From Gilliamella sp. ESL0441 (GTDB lineage: Bacteria; Pseudomonadota; Gammaproteobacteria; Enterobacterales; Orbaceae), in the NCBI RefSeq assembly GCF_019469185.1, contig NZ_CP048264.1, positions 2,108,001 through 2,172,000 on the forward strand: a DNA stretch of 64,000 bases, written 5' to 3'. Positions 1 through 9,475 of the stretch are shown piece after piece. Made by a program: the position numbers and the translations under genes. How positions within the stretch are numbered: position 1 is the first letter of the stretch; each line of letters starts with the position of its first letter. The notes beneath the pieces are model-generated. The model was not told the DNA's origin and did not search any database. It saw nothing but the letters and a program-made list of their open reading frames with translations.

Positions 1-1182
1 TGTTGAAAGAGAATTTTTTGCAGACAGTTTTCCTTCATTGGTAATTAACGTGTGGGATTGAAGATTAAGGTCATTTTTGGCTGTGATTGTGCCTAAATTT
101 TTAATTTCAGATTGACTCTTTAGGACAGTTCCTTCTGAGGACTGCATCGTTCCTTTATTAATAATTTTGCCATCAGCAGAAAGATTCAATGTACCGGCAC
201 TCGCCATCAGTTTCCCATCATTTCGTACCCCTACACCATTTTCTGTACCGACCATTTTAATTTTACCTGCATACATTCCCCCTAGCGCAGAAACGTCCAA
301 TCCAAACTCAGGCAAATCAACTTGATTATTAAATCCTTGCTTTTCAATTTTACTCAAATCAGCACTTACTTTAGCTTGTCCGGTGATAACATTAATTTCG
401 TTATTTGCCCATAATTCTGCATTAACATTGACACTACGTGCAATTAAATCGGTGTAGTCTTGCCCTGAGTTTTTTAAACCATAGCCATTAATTTCAATAC
501 GCCCGCCATCAACTTGGTAACTCTGTAATTTGCCATTATCCATAATGGGTTTACCCGTCGTTAGTGTGACTCTATCAGCATTAATAAAACCGCAACCATT
601 ACAGGTTATACCGGCAGGATTGGCGATAATAACCTGAGCTTTTTGACCTGCAACTTCAATATAACCATTTAACTGACTAATATTGGGAGAATTAACTTCA
701 TTTAAAATCACTTTTGCACGATTTTGTAATAATTTATTACCATTAATATCGCCAGCTAATTGGGTATTGGTTCTTCCTGTAGCATTATTGAGTATGACGC
801 CATTTTTGGATACATCAAATTGGTTATATTTATTGTGAGAGACACCACTATTACTTGGCGCTGCAATATCAATTTGTGTTACACCATTTTGTAAGTTGTG
901 TACATTAGGACGCTGTGATTGGCTAGCAGCTTGATCAACAACGATATTATTAGCATAACTGACGTTAACTACACTTACCAAACCTAATGCAATATAAGAT
1001 ATAAAGACTAAGGGTTTTAATCTGCAAAACTGAACGTGGTGGATTGGATTAGGGCTAACATGAACTGTTTTGATTTGTTTAGCATTGTCGGTTATGACTT
1101 GATGCGATTTAGTTATATCTGATACAACGACAAACAATCCACGGACTTTATTGAAAATGATGCGATAAAAATTCTTATTCAT
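1..1182 (-). CDS. TpsA-type two-partner-secretion exoprotein, 3' end outside window (tpsA copy 1)
   Basis: Read leftward from an ATG at 1182; 394 codons are open to base 1 with no stop, so the C-terminus is missing. The protein begins with an extended signal peptide region (MNKNFYRIIFNKVRG, ESPR) and a hydrophobic stretch ending SYA near residue 77. The TPS/haemagglutination-activity domain follows, with a NPAGITCNGCGFINADR core that marks the secretion domain recognised by FhaC-type transporters. AAGGTG lies upstream of ATG at Shine-Dalgarno distance. It is a close paralogue of the two exoprotein genes at 1825-4614 and 5682-8696, all downstream of one transporter gene. Probably a secreted filamentous adhesin; whether it ends in a toxin cannot be seen here. 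Confidence 0.9.
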   Translation of the reverse strand, partial: MNKNFYRIIFNKVRGLFVVVSDITKSHQVITDNAKQIKTVHVSPNPIHHVQFCRLKPLVFISYIALGLVSVVNVSYANNIVVDQAASQSQRPNVHNLQNGVTQIDIAAPSNSGVSHNKYNQFDVSKNGVILNNATGRTNTQLAGDINGNKLLQNRAKVILNEVNSPNISQLNGYIEVAGQKAQVIIANPAGITCNGCGFINADRVTLTTGKPIMDNGKLQSYQVDGGRIEINGYGLKNSGQDYTDLIARSVNVNAELWANNEINVITGQAKVSADLSKIEKQGFNNQVDLPEFGLDVSALGGMYAGKIKMVGTENGVGVRNDGKLMASAGTLNLSADGKIINKGTMQSSEGTVLKSQSEIKNLGTITAKNDLNLQSHTLITNEGKLSAKNSLST

Positions 1183-1737
1183 AGTATTTACACCTTTCAC
1201 CTATTATTTTGTTAAAACGTAAAAAATAGAATCATCATATTAAACAAATGATTATTTCAAAAAAATCTACAAAATAGTTAAATACGGTAATACAAATAAT
1301 ATTCAGAAGTTAATGCAACAAAAAGGAAATCGATATGATGATAAATTGTATGAAAACAGACTATTTATTTACTAATTAACCATCATCATCGGTAGAACAG
1401 AAAGAAACAGATACACCAAATTAACATTATTTAGATAATTTGATTCGCGTATAATAAACACTAAATTTGTATTTAGTCAAAGTTTTATTTGTGCATCTGT
1501 CATTTACATTTCTTTGTTAATTTAAACAATTTTTATGCTAACTAAAAATTTTAGATAACAAGATTTTCTAATTTATTAGTTTATCGCTTAAATTATTTTC
1601 CGCTTTATTAAATATAACCATATTATTCATATCGTTGCCACAATTAAGCCAGTTTTAAAAATTTTTACGTTTTTTTGGGGATTAAAGTAAATGAGAAGGG
1701 ATTTGAGAAGTAGACAAAGATCAAAAGATTAATTTTT
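1183..1737. other. AT-rich intergenic region upstream of tpsA copy 1
   Basis: No ORF worth calling. It should contain the promoter and leader of the leftward exoprotein starting at 1182. A weak version of an element shared with the other two copies lies at about 1298-1318 (minus strand TTGCATTAAC, then ATATT). Confidence 0.5.
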
Positions 1738-1786
1738 AAGATCCTAGCTTATCTATCGATGATATATTTCAGTAAACTAGGATCTT
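1738..1786 (-). terminator. Hairpin after tpsA copy 2
   Basis: A 10-bp perfect inverted repeat (aagatcctag at 1738-1747, ctaggatctt at 1777-1786) with a 29-nt loop lies 39 nt beyond the stop of the leftward exoprotein gene. There is no T tract after it, so intrinsic termination is only a guess. A similar element follows copy 3. Confidence 0.45.
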
Positions 1787-1824
1787 ATCTTTACAACAAA
1801 ACAGAATTAATTGATCAAATTAAT

Positions 1825-4614
1825 CTATTCATCTTTTGCATTAGTGGACTTTCCATTAATTAGACCACGATTAACGATTTTATCAGATAAATTGTCAGTA
1901 ATAATTTCAGCATTAATCACACCATGCCAATCATTGAGAAAATGATTACCCGCTAATTTAATCTCTCTTTTCGAAATCACATTGCCTTGGTTGTATGTAT
2001 AATTAGAATTAATAGTTAACTGATCACCAGCTTCAACCTCACCAAAGTTTTCCATATTTGTTATAACATTCAGATCAATATTTTCAGCTTTAATTGAACC
2101 AAACCAATCATTTTTTAGGTTGTGACTGACTACTTTTACTTGTTGGTTAGCCAATAATTCACCATTGTTATTAAAATCATTCAGGTTAATATTCATTGTA
2201 TCATTCGCTATTAATTTATTACGGTTATCAAATCTATTACCTGTGATTTCAATGTTATTTGAATTTATTTCACCAAGCCAATCATTTTTGAAATTATTGC
2301 TATTAATTAATAACTTGCCTTCAGTTAAGAGCTTAGCTTGATTGTAAGCGTTTTCGACATTGACATTCAGCTCAGAATTAGCAAAAACTTGATTGTAATT
2401 GTCAAATTTTGCACCTAGCAACGTAATATTATTAGCTTGTACTTCGCCTTTCCAATCATTTTTGAAGTTGTCACTCGTTATAGATAAATCATTTTTTGCC
2501 AATAATTTACCTTGATTGTAAACATTCTTAACATCAATATTGAGTAAGTCATTGGCATTCATTTCGTTATAATTAATAAATTCACCCGTTTCGTTAACTT
2601 GATCATTGTTGGTTTTAATGTTCACAAGATTTATTTGATCAGCATTAACTTTACCGTTCCAATCATTTTTAAATGAATCAAAAGATAGATTAATTTTGAA
2701 ACTTGGTGTTTCTGAACTTTCAGAATGTGGTGAAGGTTCGGGTGAAATTGATGATAGAATTCCTTGATTATAAAGTATTCCTTTTACGGCGATATCGATG
2801 GATTGTACACCATTAACAGCACCATAATTTCTAAAGTTATTGCCTTTTAAATCAACGATTTTCGATTGCATTGTACCATTCCAATGATTAAAGACATCAT
2901 CACTAATAACATTCATATTTTCTATTGATGCTAACACACCGTTATTGGATAACATTTTGGAATTTATGGATAATTCTTTTTGCGATTGAATCAGACCTGT
3001 TGAATGATTTTGAATGTTCTGACTTGCTAGCGTTAATTTATTATCTGAGGTTAACGTATTAATATTATTTATATCTACAACGTTAATGATCAAGTTGTCA
3101 GTTGCGTTAATTTCTTTATAATTTTCTAGATTTGTTCCTTCAAGTTCTATATTTTTTGACTGAATCACACCAAACCAATCATTTTTGATTTTTTCACTTG
3201 ATACAGTAATACTTTCTCCTGCTGATAAATTCCCAGCATTTTCAACACTTGATGCTTTAATTTTCACACTTTCAGCCGCATTAATTTTCCCCACATTTTT
3301 GGTTTGCGCTGCGTTTAATGTAATATTATTAGCACTCACATTCCCTGTCCAGGTACTCAGAAATTCCTCACTTTCTGCACTAAGATTATTGCCTGCTAAT
3401 AATCTATTTTCGTTGGCAACCAATTTTTCAGCTTTTAGATTAATGTCTTCTTTAGCATTAACAATGCCATAATTTTTTACTTCTGTTTTTCCCGTTAAAA
3501 TGACATTTTTCTGACTAATGATTGTGCCATGATTTTCAATATTGTCACTCTTCAATAAGGTGTCTGTCGCAGAACTAAGATTACCACTTACGGTATTTAA
3601 AATTTTGCCATTTGTTGATATATCTATCGTTCCAGCACTGGCCATAAGTATCCCATTATTACGAACACCTACCCCTGCTTCAGTACCGACCATCTTAATT
3701 TTTCCGGCATACATTCCACCTAACGCTGAAACATCCAGCGCAAATTCAGGTTGTTCAGTATTGGTGGCTGAGGCGACTTTTTCAATCTTTGTCAGGTCTG
3801 TACTCACCTTCGCTTTACCTGTCACAATATTGATTTCTTTATTCGCCCATAACTTGGCATTGACATTTACACTGCGTGCTATTAAATCAGTATAATCTTG
3901 CCCTGAATTTTTTAATCCATCCCCTGTAATGGCTATCTGACCCTTTTCTACTTGATAACCAGTCAATTTTCCATCTTCAATTATCGGTTTACCGGTGGTT
4001 AAGGTTGCCCGGTCTGCATTGATAAAACCACAACCATTACAGGTTATGCCTGCCGGGTTGGCGATGACAACTTGGGCTTTTTGACCCGCCACCTCGATGT
4101 AACCATTTAATTGGCTGATATTTTGCGAATTCACTTCGTTTAATATGACTTTGGCACTATTTTGTAGTGATGCATTACCATTAATATTACCCGCTAATTG
4201 AGTTTGGCTACCATCAGGAGAGTTATTTAAAATCACACCATTTTTTGATACGTCAAATTGCGTATATTTATTATGTGATACGCCATTACTGCTTGGTGCT
4301 GCGATATCAATTTGTGTTGCGCCGTTTGGTAAACCTTGAACTGTTGGACGTTGAGTTTGATTGGCATTTTGATCGACAACGATATTATTTGCGTAGCTTG
4401 TATCAATAATACTAACCATACCTAACGCAATATATGACAAGAAAACCAACGATTTTAATGTGTGAGGCTGAACTTGACGAGTTACATTTTTTTCTGCCAT
4501 TTTAGTTCTTTGGTTATTATTTACCACGACTTGATGTGATTTAACAATTTCAGATACCACAACAGATAATCCACGAACTTTATTAAAAATAATGCGATAA
4601 AAATTTTTATTCAT
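1825..4614 (-). CDS. TpsA-type filamentous exoprotein/adhesin (tpsA copy 2)
   Basis: 929 residues from the ATG at 4614. An upstream in-frame GTG at 4626 lies inside the AAGGTG ribosome binding site and is not the start. Domain order: ESPR plus signal sequence (1-75, ending TSYA), TPS secretion domain (about 76-330) with NPAGITCNGCGFINADR, then filament repeats to the end. The last repeats have a strict 58-59-residue period beginning NDW (NDWKGEVQ, NDWLGEIN, NDWFGSIK, NDWHGVIN), as expected for a beta-helical arm. The protein stops just after the last repeat with no CdiA-type pretoxin or toxin domain, and is short for the FhaB/CdiA class. Export is presumably by the transporter at 9476-11167. 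Likely adhesin; confidence is high for the family, low for the ligand. Confidence 0.93.
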   Translation of the reverse strand: MNKNFYRIIFNKVRGLSVVVSEIVKSHQVVVNNNQRTKMAEKNVTRQVQPHTLKSLVFLSYIALGMVSIIDTSYANNIVVDQNANQTQRPTVQGLPNGATQIDIAAPSSNGVSHNKYTQFDVSKNGVILNNSPDGSQTQLAGNINGNASLQNSAKVILNEVNSQNISQLNGYIEVAGQKAQVVIANPAGITCNGCGFINADRATLTTGKPIIEDGKLTGYQVEKGQIAITGDGLKNSGQDYTDLIARSVNVNAKLWANKEINIVTGKAKVSTDLTKIEKVASATNTEQPEFALDVSALGGMYAGKIKMVGTEAGVGVRNNGILMASAGTIDISTNGKILNTVSGNLSSATDTLLKSDNIENHGTIISQKNVILTGKTEVKNYGIVNAKEDINLKAEKLVANENRLLAGNNLSAESEEFLSTWTGNVSANNITLNAAQTKNVGKINAAESVKIKASSVENAGNLSAGESITVSSEKIKNDWFGVIQSKNIELEGTNLENYKEINATDNLIINVVDINNINTLTSDNKLTLASQNIQNHSTGLIQSQKELSINSKMLSNNGVLASIENMNVISDDVFNHWNGTMQSKIVDLKGNNFRNYGAVNGVQSIDIAVKGILYNQGILSSISPEPSPHSESSETPSFKINLSFDSFKNDWNGKVNADQINLVNIKTNNDQVNETGEFINYNEMNANDLLNIDVKNVYNQGKLLAKNDLSITSDNFKNDWKGEVQANNITLLGAKFDNYNQVFANSELNVNVENAYNQAKLLTEGKLLINSNNFKNDWLGEINSNNIEITGNRFDNRNKLIANDTMNINLNDFNNNGELLANQQVKVVSHNLKNDWFGSIKAENIDLNVITNMENFGEVEAGDQLTINSNYTYNQGNVISKREIKLAGNHFLNDWHGVINAEIITDNLSDKIVNRGLINGKSTNAKDE

Positions 4615-5598
4615 AGTATTTTTCACCTTGTATCTATTTGCTAACGTTTTAAAACAAAAGCATATTTAGTTATTAAAAAATTGATTAAATTAAATAAAAT
4701 GATTAGAACAAAAAATTAATATCAGCTTTTAAACAAAAAAAGAGATACTAATGGGTTACTACAACTTGAAAAAAATAAATTAATTCTATTATTCAGTTAA
4801 TTATGGAGATTTTCTATTAACCATATTTAGATTAATAGTTTTTGCGATCGATAATTTTATTTCTTAGGAATTAGCTGTTTATTCACTAACTCGGTATTCA
4901 AAAATTAAAACGAGTAAGAACGGTATATAAAATGGCTGATTTAAATCAATCAACGAAACAGTTATGTTATTTACAAAATTTTTCATTTTTACTAAATATT
5001 GACATTTATCAATTGTTGGAAAAACTAAAAACAAATCAATTATCATCAGGATAAAATATTGAAAATAACGTTTATTTCATTGGTAGAAATGTAAGATGAT
5101 GATTCAATTTCTAGGTAAAATGTAAATAATGTAAGGCTCACTATATAAACATTAATTTTTCAATTGGTCAAAGACTTTATCAAAGTTTTTTATATATTAT
5201 TGAAAGTATTTAATTCAATTTTAATTTAAATCAAAAAAAATGATGTTTTATAAAATAAAAAATGAGATGAAAATAAAATTTATGTCTGTTTTATAAATTT
5301 ACAATTTTCGACCAAAGCGTATTCTTCCACTTCACGGTGGCTAAAAACAGTAAGCATTTTTGAATAATATTCCAAAGAATAAAAAAGATATTTCAATTTG
5401 TTATTGGTAAATTTAAAAGTAATACAATAAGTTGAGCATGATGAGTCTGACAAAACATAACTAAATCGATGTTATTCAGTTTTGTATGATAAAAGCGATC
5501 ATCAAGATCGAGAATAATATATTGAATCAATGAAGGATGAGCGAGTTAAATACTCTATTTTGTTTTGGAACGATAACTTTCTGAATATAGGAATTTAA
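4615..5598. other. Long AT-rich region upstream of tpsA copy 2
   Basis: Roughly 1 kb with no credible gene. It contains gttactacaa at 4755-4764, an element also found at the same distance upstream of copy 3. A short stretch around 5310-5345 is less AT-rich than its surroundings, but I recognise nothing in it. Confidence 0.5.
4745..4764 (-). promoter_or_regulatory. Conserved element upstream of tpsA copy 2
   Basis: Minus-strand TTGTAGTAAC about 141-150 nt upstream of the ATG at 4614. The same 10-mer lies 152-161 nt upstream of the ATG of copy 3, with flanking identity (16 of 20 positions). A degenerate copy precedes copy 1. Possible operator or promoter part; the protein that binds it is unknown. 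Confidence 0.35.
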
Positions 5599-5643
5599 AG
5601 ACCCTAGCTAACTTGTATATATAAAGTATAAGAACTAGGGTCT
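5599..5643 (-). terminator. Hairpin after tpsA copy 3
   Basis: A 9-bp perfect inverted repeat, agaccctag at 5599-5607 and ctagggtct at 5635-5643, lies 39 nt beyond the stop of the leftward gene at 5682-8696. Spacing and stem sequence resemble the element after copy 2. Only a short T run (TTTAAATT) follows. Confidence 0.5.
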
Positions 5644-5681
5644 GAATTATTTTAATTGGATAACGATTTTAATACGATGAA

Positions 5682-8600
5682 TTACAATTGATTTTCATCA
5701 TTAATAATTCCTTTTATTGATCCATAATTTTCAATGTTAGTCACTTTCGTTTTAATGTAATTTGCATTCATTACGGCTTTCCAATCATTTCTAAAATAAT
5801 CAGCGTATAACCAGATGTGCATATCAGAATCAACTCGTCCGTAATTATAAAATTTCTTTGTCACAATATTCATTAAATTACTTGTTTCAAATTTTCCATA
5901 ATTCGATAACTGAGTTGAAAGAATATCTAGGTTTTCAGCTTTAATTACACCATACCAATCATTTTTAAAATTGGTGCCGCCTATTTCTAGATTTCCAAAT
6001 GTAAATAAGGATTTGTTATTGTAAAAATCACTAACATTGATAGTAATATATCGATTAGCTTTTATTTCGTTCATGTTGTGCATTTTTCCACCGGCGATAT
6101 CCAGTTTATCGGCATCAACATGAGCTGCCCAATCATTTTTAAAGTCTGCACTATATATACCAATATGATTATTTGATGTAAACCTACCTTGATTGTAGAT
6201 GTTGCTAACAATGATTTGTAGATCATTAGTCGCATTAAAGGTACTATGATTGTCCAGTTTATCAGCAAATATTGTCACTAAATCAGCTTTGACAATACTT
6301 TCATTTCCTTCATTCGAAAAATATGAAGTATTAATATCTAAATTTTCATCAGATAATAACTTAAATTTATTATATAACTGTTTCACCCCAATATTTAGGG
6401 AATCTTGAGCAGTTATTAAACCTTTATTTTCTAATGTTGTACCGGATAGATCAATTTTGTCAGCGCTTATTGAAGCATTCATCTCATTTTTTAGTTTGTC
6501 ACCCTGAATGCTTAATTCATGTTTCGCCAATATCTTCCCTTGGTTATAAAAATCCTTAGATTTAATTTTAATTTGATCTTTTGACTGTATCGAACCAAAG
6601 TTAGAAAAACTTTCATTGACGATCTGTTGGTCGAAATCAATTAAATTAGCGTTGATTGTTCCTTGCCAATCATTTTTAAAATTCTTATTCTGATTTACTT
6701 TTAGAGTTTTTATTGCATCAAATTGACCATTATTGTAAAAATCATTACTTTCAACGATTATTTTACTGGATGAGTATACCGAACCTTTATTTTCAAAATA
6801 ATCATTATTGGCATATAATTCACCGACTTTTATTTTGCCAAAAGCGGTATTAATAAAGTCACTACCCAATTCATAAAAATAGCCTACATCGATAAGACCT
6901 TCGTTAACACTTTTATGTGGATTTATTAACTTGAAATAATCAGCTATTATTTTGCCATTGATGCCATTGTTATAGTTTATTTCAGCAGATATATCCAATG
7001 CGCCAGTTAAAATTGTACCATCAGAATCGAAATTTTGTGTTATAACTTCCGCATCATAAGCGTTTATTATTCCGTCTTTTTTGTTAGAAAATTCTATACT
7101 ATTAATCCTGATTTCGTTTCTTCCCACTAATTCATTAAGATTCGTGATACTTTTAACATTCATAGTTAATCTATTGTCGGCAACAAGTTGACCATAATTG
7201 ACAAATTCGTCACCAAAAATTTTGATATTATTTGATTCAATTTTGCCTTTCCAATCATTTTTGAATTTTCTACTGTTTATAGTGACTTCTTTTTTAGCAG
7301 CTAATTTTTTATTATTTTCAAACTGATTTGCGAGCAGATTAATTGTGTCATTTACGTTAATATTGCCTGTATTTTTTGCCATATTCGCATCAATTTTTAG
7401 ATTTTGCGCTTTTATATTTGCTGAATAACTATTATCAAACTCTTTACTCGTTGTTGTAATCTGTTTACCCGAAGATATTAATCCTTGGTTACCAACCCAA
7501 CTTTCTGCATTAAGCGTGATATCACCTTGCGCATTTAATCTATCAACATTTTTTATTTCTGCTTTACTGGATAATACAATGTTTTTTGAACTTTCAATTG
7601 TTGAATGGTTTTCAATTCCACCATAAGTCGTTTTGAATTCAAGGTTTTGCGCTGAACTGATATAACCAGCATTAATTACTTTGCCATCGTTAGTTACAGT
7701 TAATGTTCCTGCATTTGCCAATAACGTACCATTATTTCGTACACCAACGCCATGTTCTGTCCCAACCATTCTAATTTTATCCGCATACATGCCCCCTAAT
7801 CTTGAGACATCTATGCCAAACTCGGGTTGTCCAACGTTATTATCAATGCCTTGTTTATCGATATGTTTTAAATCAGCGCTAACTTTTGCTTTACCCGTGA
7901 TAACATTGATTTCCTTATTTGCCCATAATTTAGCATTGATATTGACACTTCGAGCGATCAGATCGCTATAATCTTGTCCACTATTATTTAGACCATTACC
8001 TGTAATTTGAATTTGACCTTTTTCGACTAAATAACCTTCTAGATTACCATTTGTTACAATCGGTTTACCGGTTGTTAACGTCGCTCTATCAGCATTGATA
8101 AACCCACAACCATCACAGGTGATCCCGGCTGGATTGGCGATGATCACCTGTGCTTTTTGCCCAGCGACTTCTATGTAACCATTCAATTGACTGATATTAT
8201 TAGAATTAACTTCATTTAAAATAACTTTTGCACTGTTTTGTAATAATGGATTACCATTTACAATTCCCGCTAGCTGTGTATTTGTGCCACCGGTAGCATT
8301 ATTAAGAATCACACCCTTTTTTGATACATCAAATTGAGTATATTTATTATGAGACACGCCGTTTTTACTCGGTGCAGTAATATTTATTTGTGTTGTACCA
8401 TTCTGCAACTCTTTAACGATAGGACGTTGATTTTGATTAGCCGACTGATCAACCACAATACTTTTTGCATAGCTTGTACCAACAATACTTATCATACCTA
8501 ATGCAACATAGGATAAAAATACAAGTGGTTTTAATGTGCTAAATTTTGTATTGTTATCTAAATTTTGGTTAATATCAGCTTTTTTAGCTTTTCGATTGCA

Positions 8601-8696
8601 ACTTGTTGTCGCTTGATGTGATTTTACAATTTCAGATACCACAACGAACAAACCACGAGTTTTATTAAAAACAATGCGATAAAAATTTTTATTCAT
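5682..8696 (-). CDS. TpsA-type filamentous exoprotein/adhesin (tpsA copy 3)
   Basis: 1,004 residues from the ATG at 8696. The in-frame GTG at 8708 is part of the AAAGGTGAG ribosome binding site. The ESPR is MNKNFYRIVFNKTRG, the signal sequence ends GTSYA at about residue 77, and the TPS domain carries NPAGITCDGCGFINADR. The rest is NDW-type filament repeats (FKNDWKGKIESNNI, FKNDWQGTINANLI, FKNDWYGVIKAENL), more diverged than in copy 2. It ends with a short cap (ENYGSIKGIINDENQL) like the end of copy 2, without a toxin domain. It is the copy nearest tpsB and most likely its original partner. Copies 1 and 2 then look like tandem duplications with diversified arms. Role: secreted surface adhesin, by family. 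Confidence 0.93.
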   Translation of the reverse strand: MNKNFYRIVFNKTRGLFVVVSEIVKSHQATTSCNRKAKKADINQNLDNNTKFSTLKPLVFLSYVALGMISIVGTSYAKSIVVDQSANQNQRPIVKELQNGTTQINITAPSKNGVSHNKYTQFDVSKKGVILNNATGGTNTQLAGIVNGNPLLQNSAKVILNEVNSNNISQLNGYIEVAGQKAQVIIANPAGITCDGCGFINADRATLTTGKPIVTNGNLEGYLVEKGQIQITGNGLNNSGQDYSDLIARSVNINAKLWANKEINVITGKAKVSADLKHIDKQGIDNNVGQPEFGIDVSRLGGMYADKIRMVGTEHGVGVRNNGTLLANAGTLTVTNDGKVINAGYISSAQNLEFKTTYGGIENHSTIESSKNIVLSSKAEIKNVDRLNAQGDITLNAESWVGNQGLISSGKQITTTSKEFDNSYSANIKAQNLKIDANMAKNTGNINVNDTINLLANQFENNKKLAAKKEVTINSRKFKNDWKGKIESNNIKIFGDEFVNYGQLVADNRLTMNVKSITNLNELVGRNEIRINSIEFSNKKDGIINAYDAEVITQNFDSDGTILTGALDISAEINYNNGINGKIIADYFKLINPHKSVNEGLIDVGYFYELGSDFINTAFGKIKVGELYANNDYFENKGSVYSSSKIIVESNDFYNNGQFDAIKTLKVNQNKNFKNDWQGTINANLIDFDQQIVNESFSNFGSIQSKDQIKIKSKDFYNQGKILAKHELSIQGDKLKNEMNASISADKIDLSGTTLENKGLITAQDSLNIGVKQLYNKFKLLSDENLDINTSYFSNEGNESIVKADLVTIFADKLDNHSTFNATNDLQIIVSNIYNQGRFTSNNHIGIYSADFKNDWAAHVDADKLDIAGGKMHNMNEIKANRYITINVSDFYNNKSLFTFGNLEIGGTNFKNDWYGVIKAENLDILSTQLSNYGKFETSNLMNIVTKKFYNYGRVDSDMHIWLYADYFRNDWKAVMNANYIKTKVTNIENYGSIKGIINDENQL

Positions 8697-9404
8697 AGTA
8701 TGTCTCACCTTTCATATACCCACTCTTTTTTATTCAAAAAGGATCGGAATTTCTCTCAAAAACCAGTCATTTCATAAAAAATCAATTTACTCAATAACTA
8801 GAACATAAATTAATACTACAGGTTTACAAATTTTCTAATATCAATTAGTTACTACAATCAAATAATGACTACTGAACTATTAACAAATAGTTAATATTTT
8901 TTGGAACATTGTTGCATGAAACTTAGCCCGTATTTATCTATGATAGTTTCCATAAATTAATGCTAGCTAACTTACTTAAAATATGATTAATCAAACAGGA
9001 ATAATTCAAGTTTTAAAAAGGTAATTTAATAGAATCTCACGACCAACTCGTAAAATTAAATATAGCTATTAATTTGTTGACTGAATCAACAAAATAGAAA
9101 CCTTTTTAATATTAACTTTCTCATAAACGTTATGAATTTACCGCTATTAATAAATACTAAAAAAACAACAACGAATTTACCAATATTGATAGAATTATCA
9201 GCACTTTATAAAGCAATGATAAAAATAACTTCCATGCGGTTTAGATAACATAACTTATATATAATAATCTTTAAATAAACTTTCAGTCAAAGGTTTATTC
9301 AAAATATCTTCATTACATTTTTAAGCGTGATTAATTTTTCAGAGAATAATTAAAATAGTGAATTGATTATATTGAATATTTATTGTGATTTGTTTGATAT
9401 GGTT
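8697..9404. other. AT-rich region between tpsB and tpsA copy 3
   Basis: About 700 bp with no gene seen. The element gttactacaa is at 8848-8857. The length argues that copy 3 has its own promoter rather than depending on tpsB read-through. Confidence 0.5.
8838..8857 (-). promoter_or_regulatory. Conserved element upstream of tpsA copy 3
   Basis: Minus-strand TTGTAGTAACTAATTGATAT, matching the element at 4745-4764 at 16 of 20 positions and at nearly the same distance from the start codon. Confidence 0.35.
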
Positions 9405-9451
9405 ATTATTACTTTAATATTGCCTTTTTAAAACAATATTAAAGTAATAAT
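9405..9451 (-). terminator. Perfect 18-bp inverted repeat after tpsB
   Basis: attattactttaatattg at 9405-9422 is exactly complementary to 9434-9451, with an 11-nt loop, and begins 24 nt beyond the tpsB stop. The minus strand has no T tract after the stem. It could be a terminator, an RNA-stabilising 3' hairpin or a site limiting read-through into the exoprotein genes. Confidence 0.55.
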
Positions 9452-9475
9452 TTATTTTGTATTAAAAGATAAAAT

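Noticed and set aside
3185..3895. Plus-strand ORFs inside tpsA copy 2 (and 7681-7971 inside copy 3)
   Set aside because: Antisense frames of the repeat-rich exoprotein genes, hydrophobic by codon complement. No ribosome site or family resemblance.
1825..8696. CdiA-type contact-dependent toxin genes with CdiI immunity
   Set aside because: Both complete exoproteins end in filament repeats with a short cap. No pretoxin motif, toxin domain or small immunity ORF follows.
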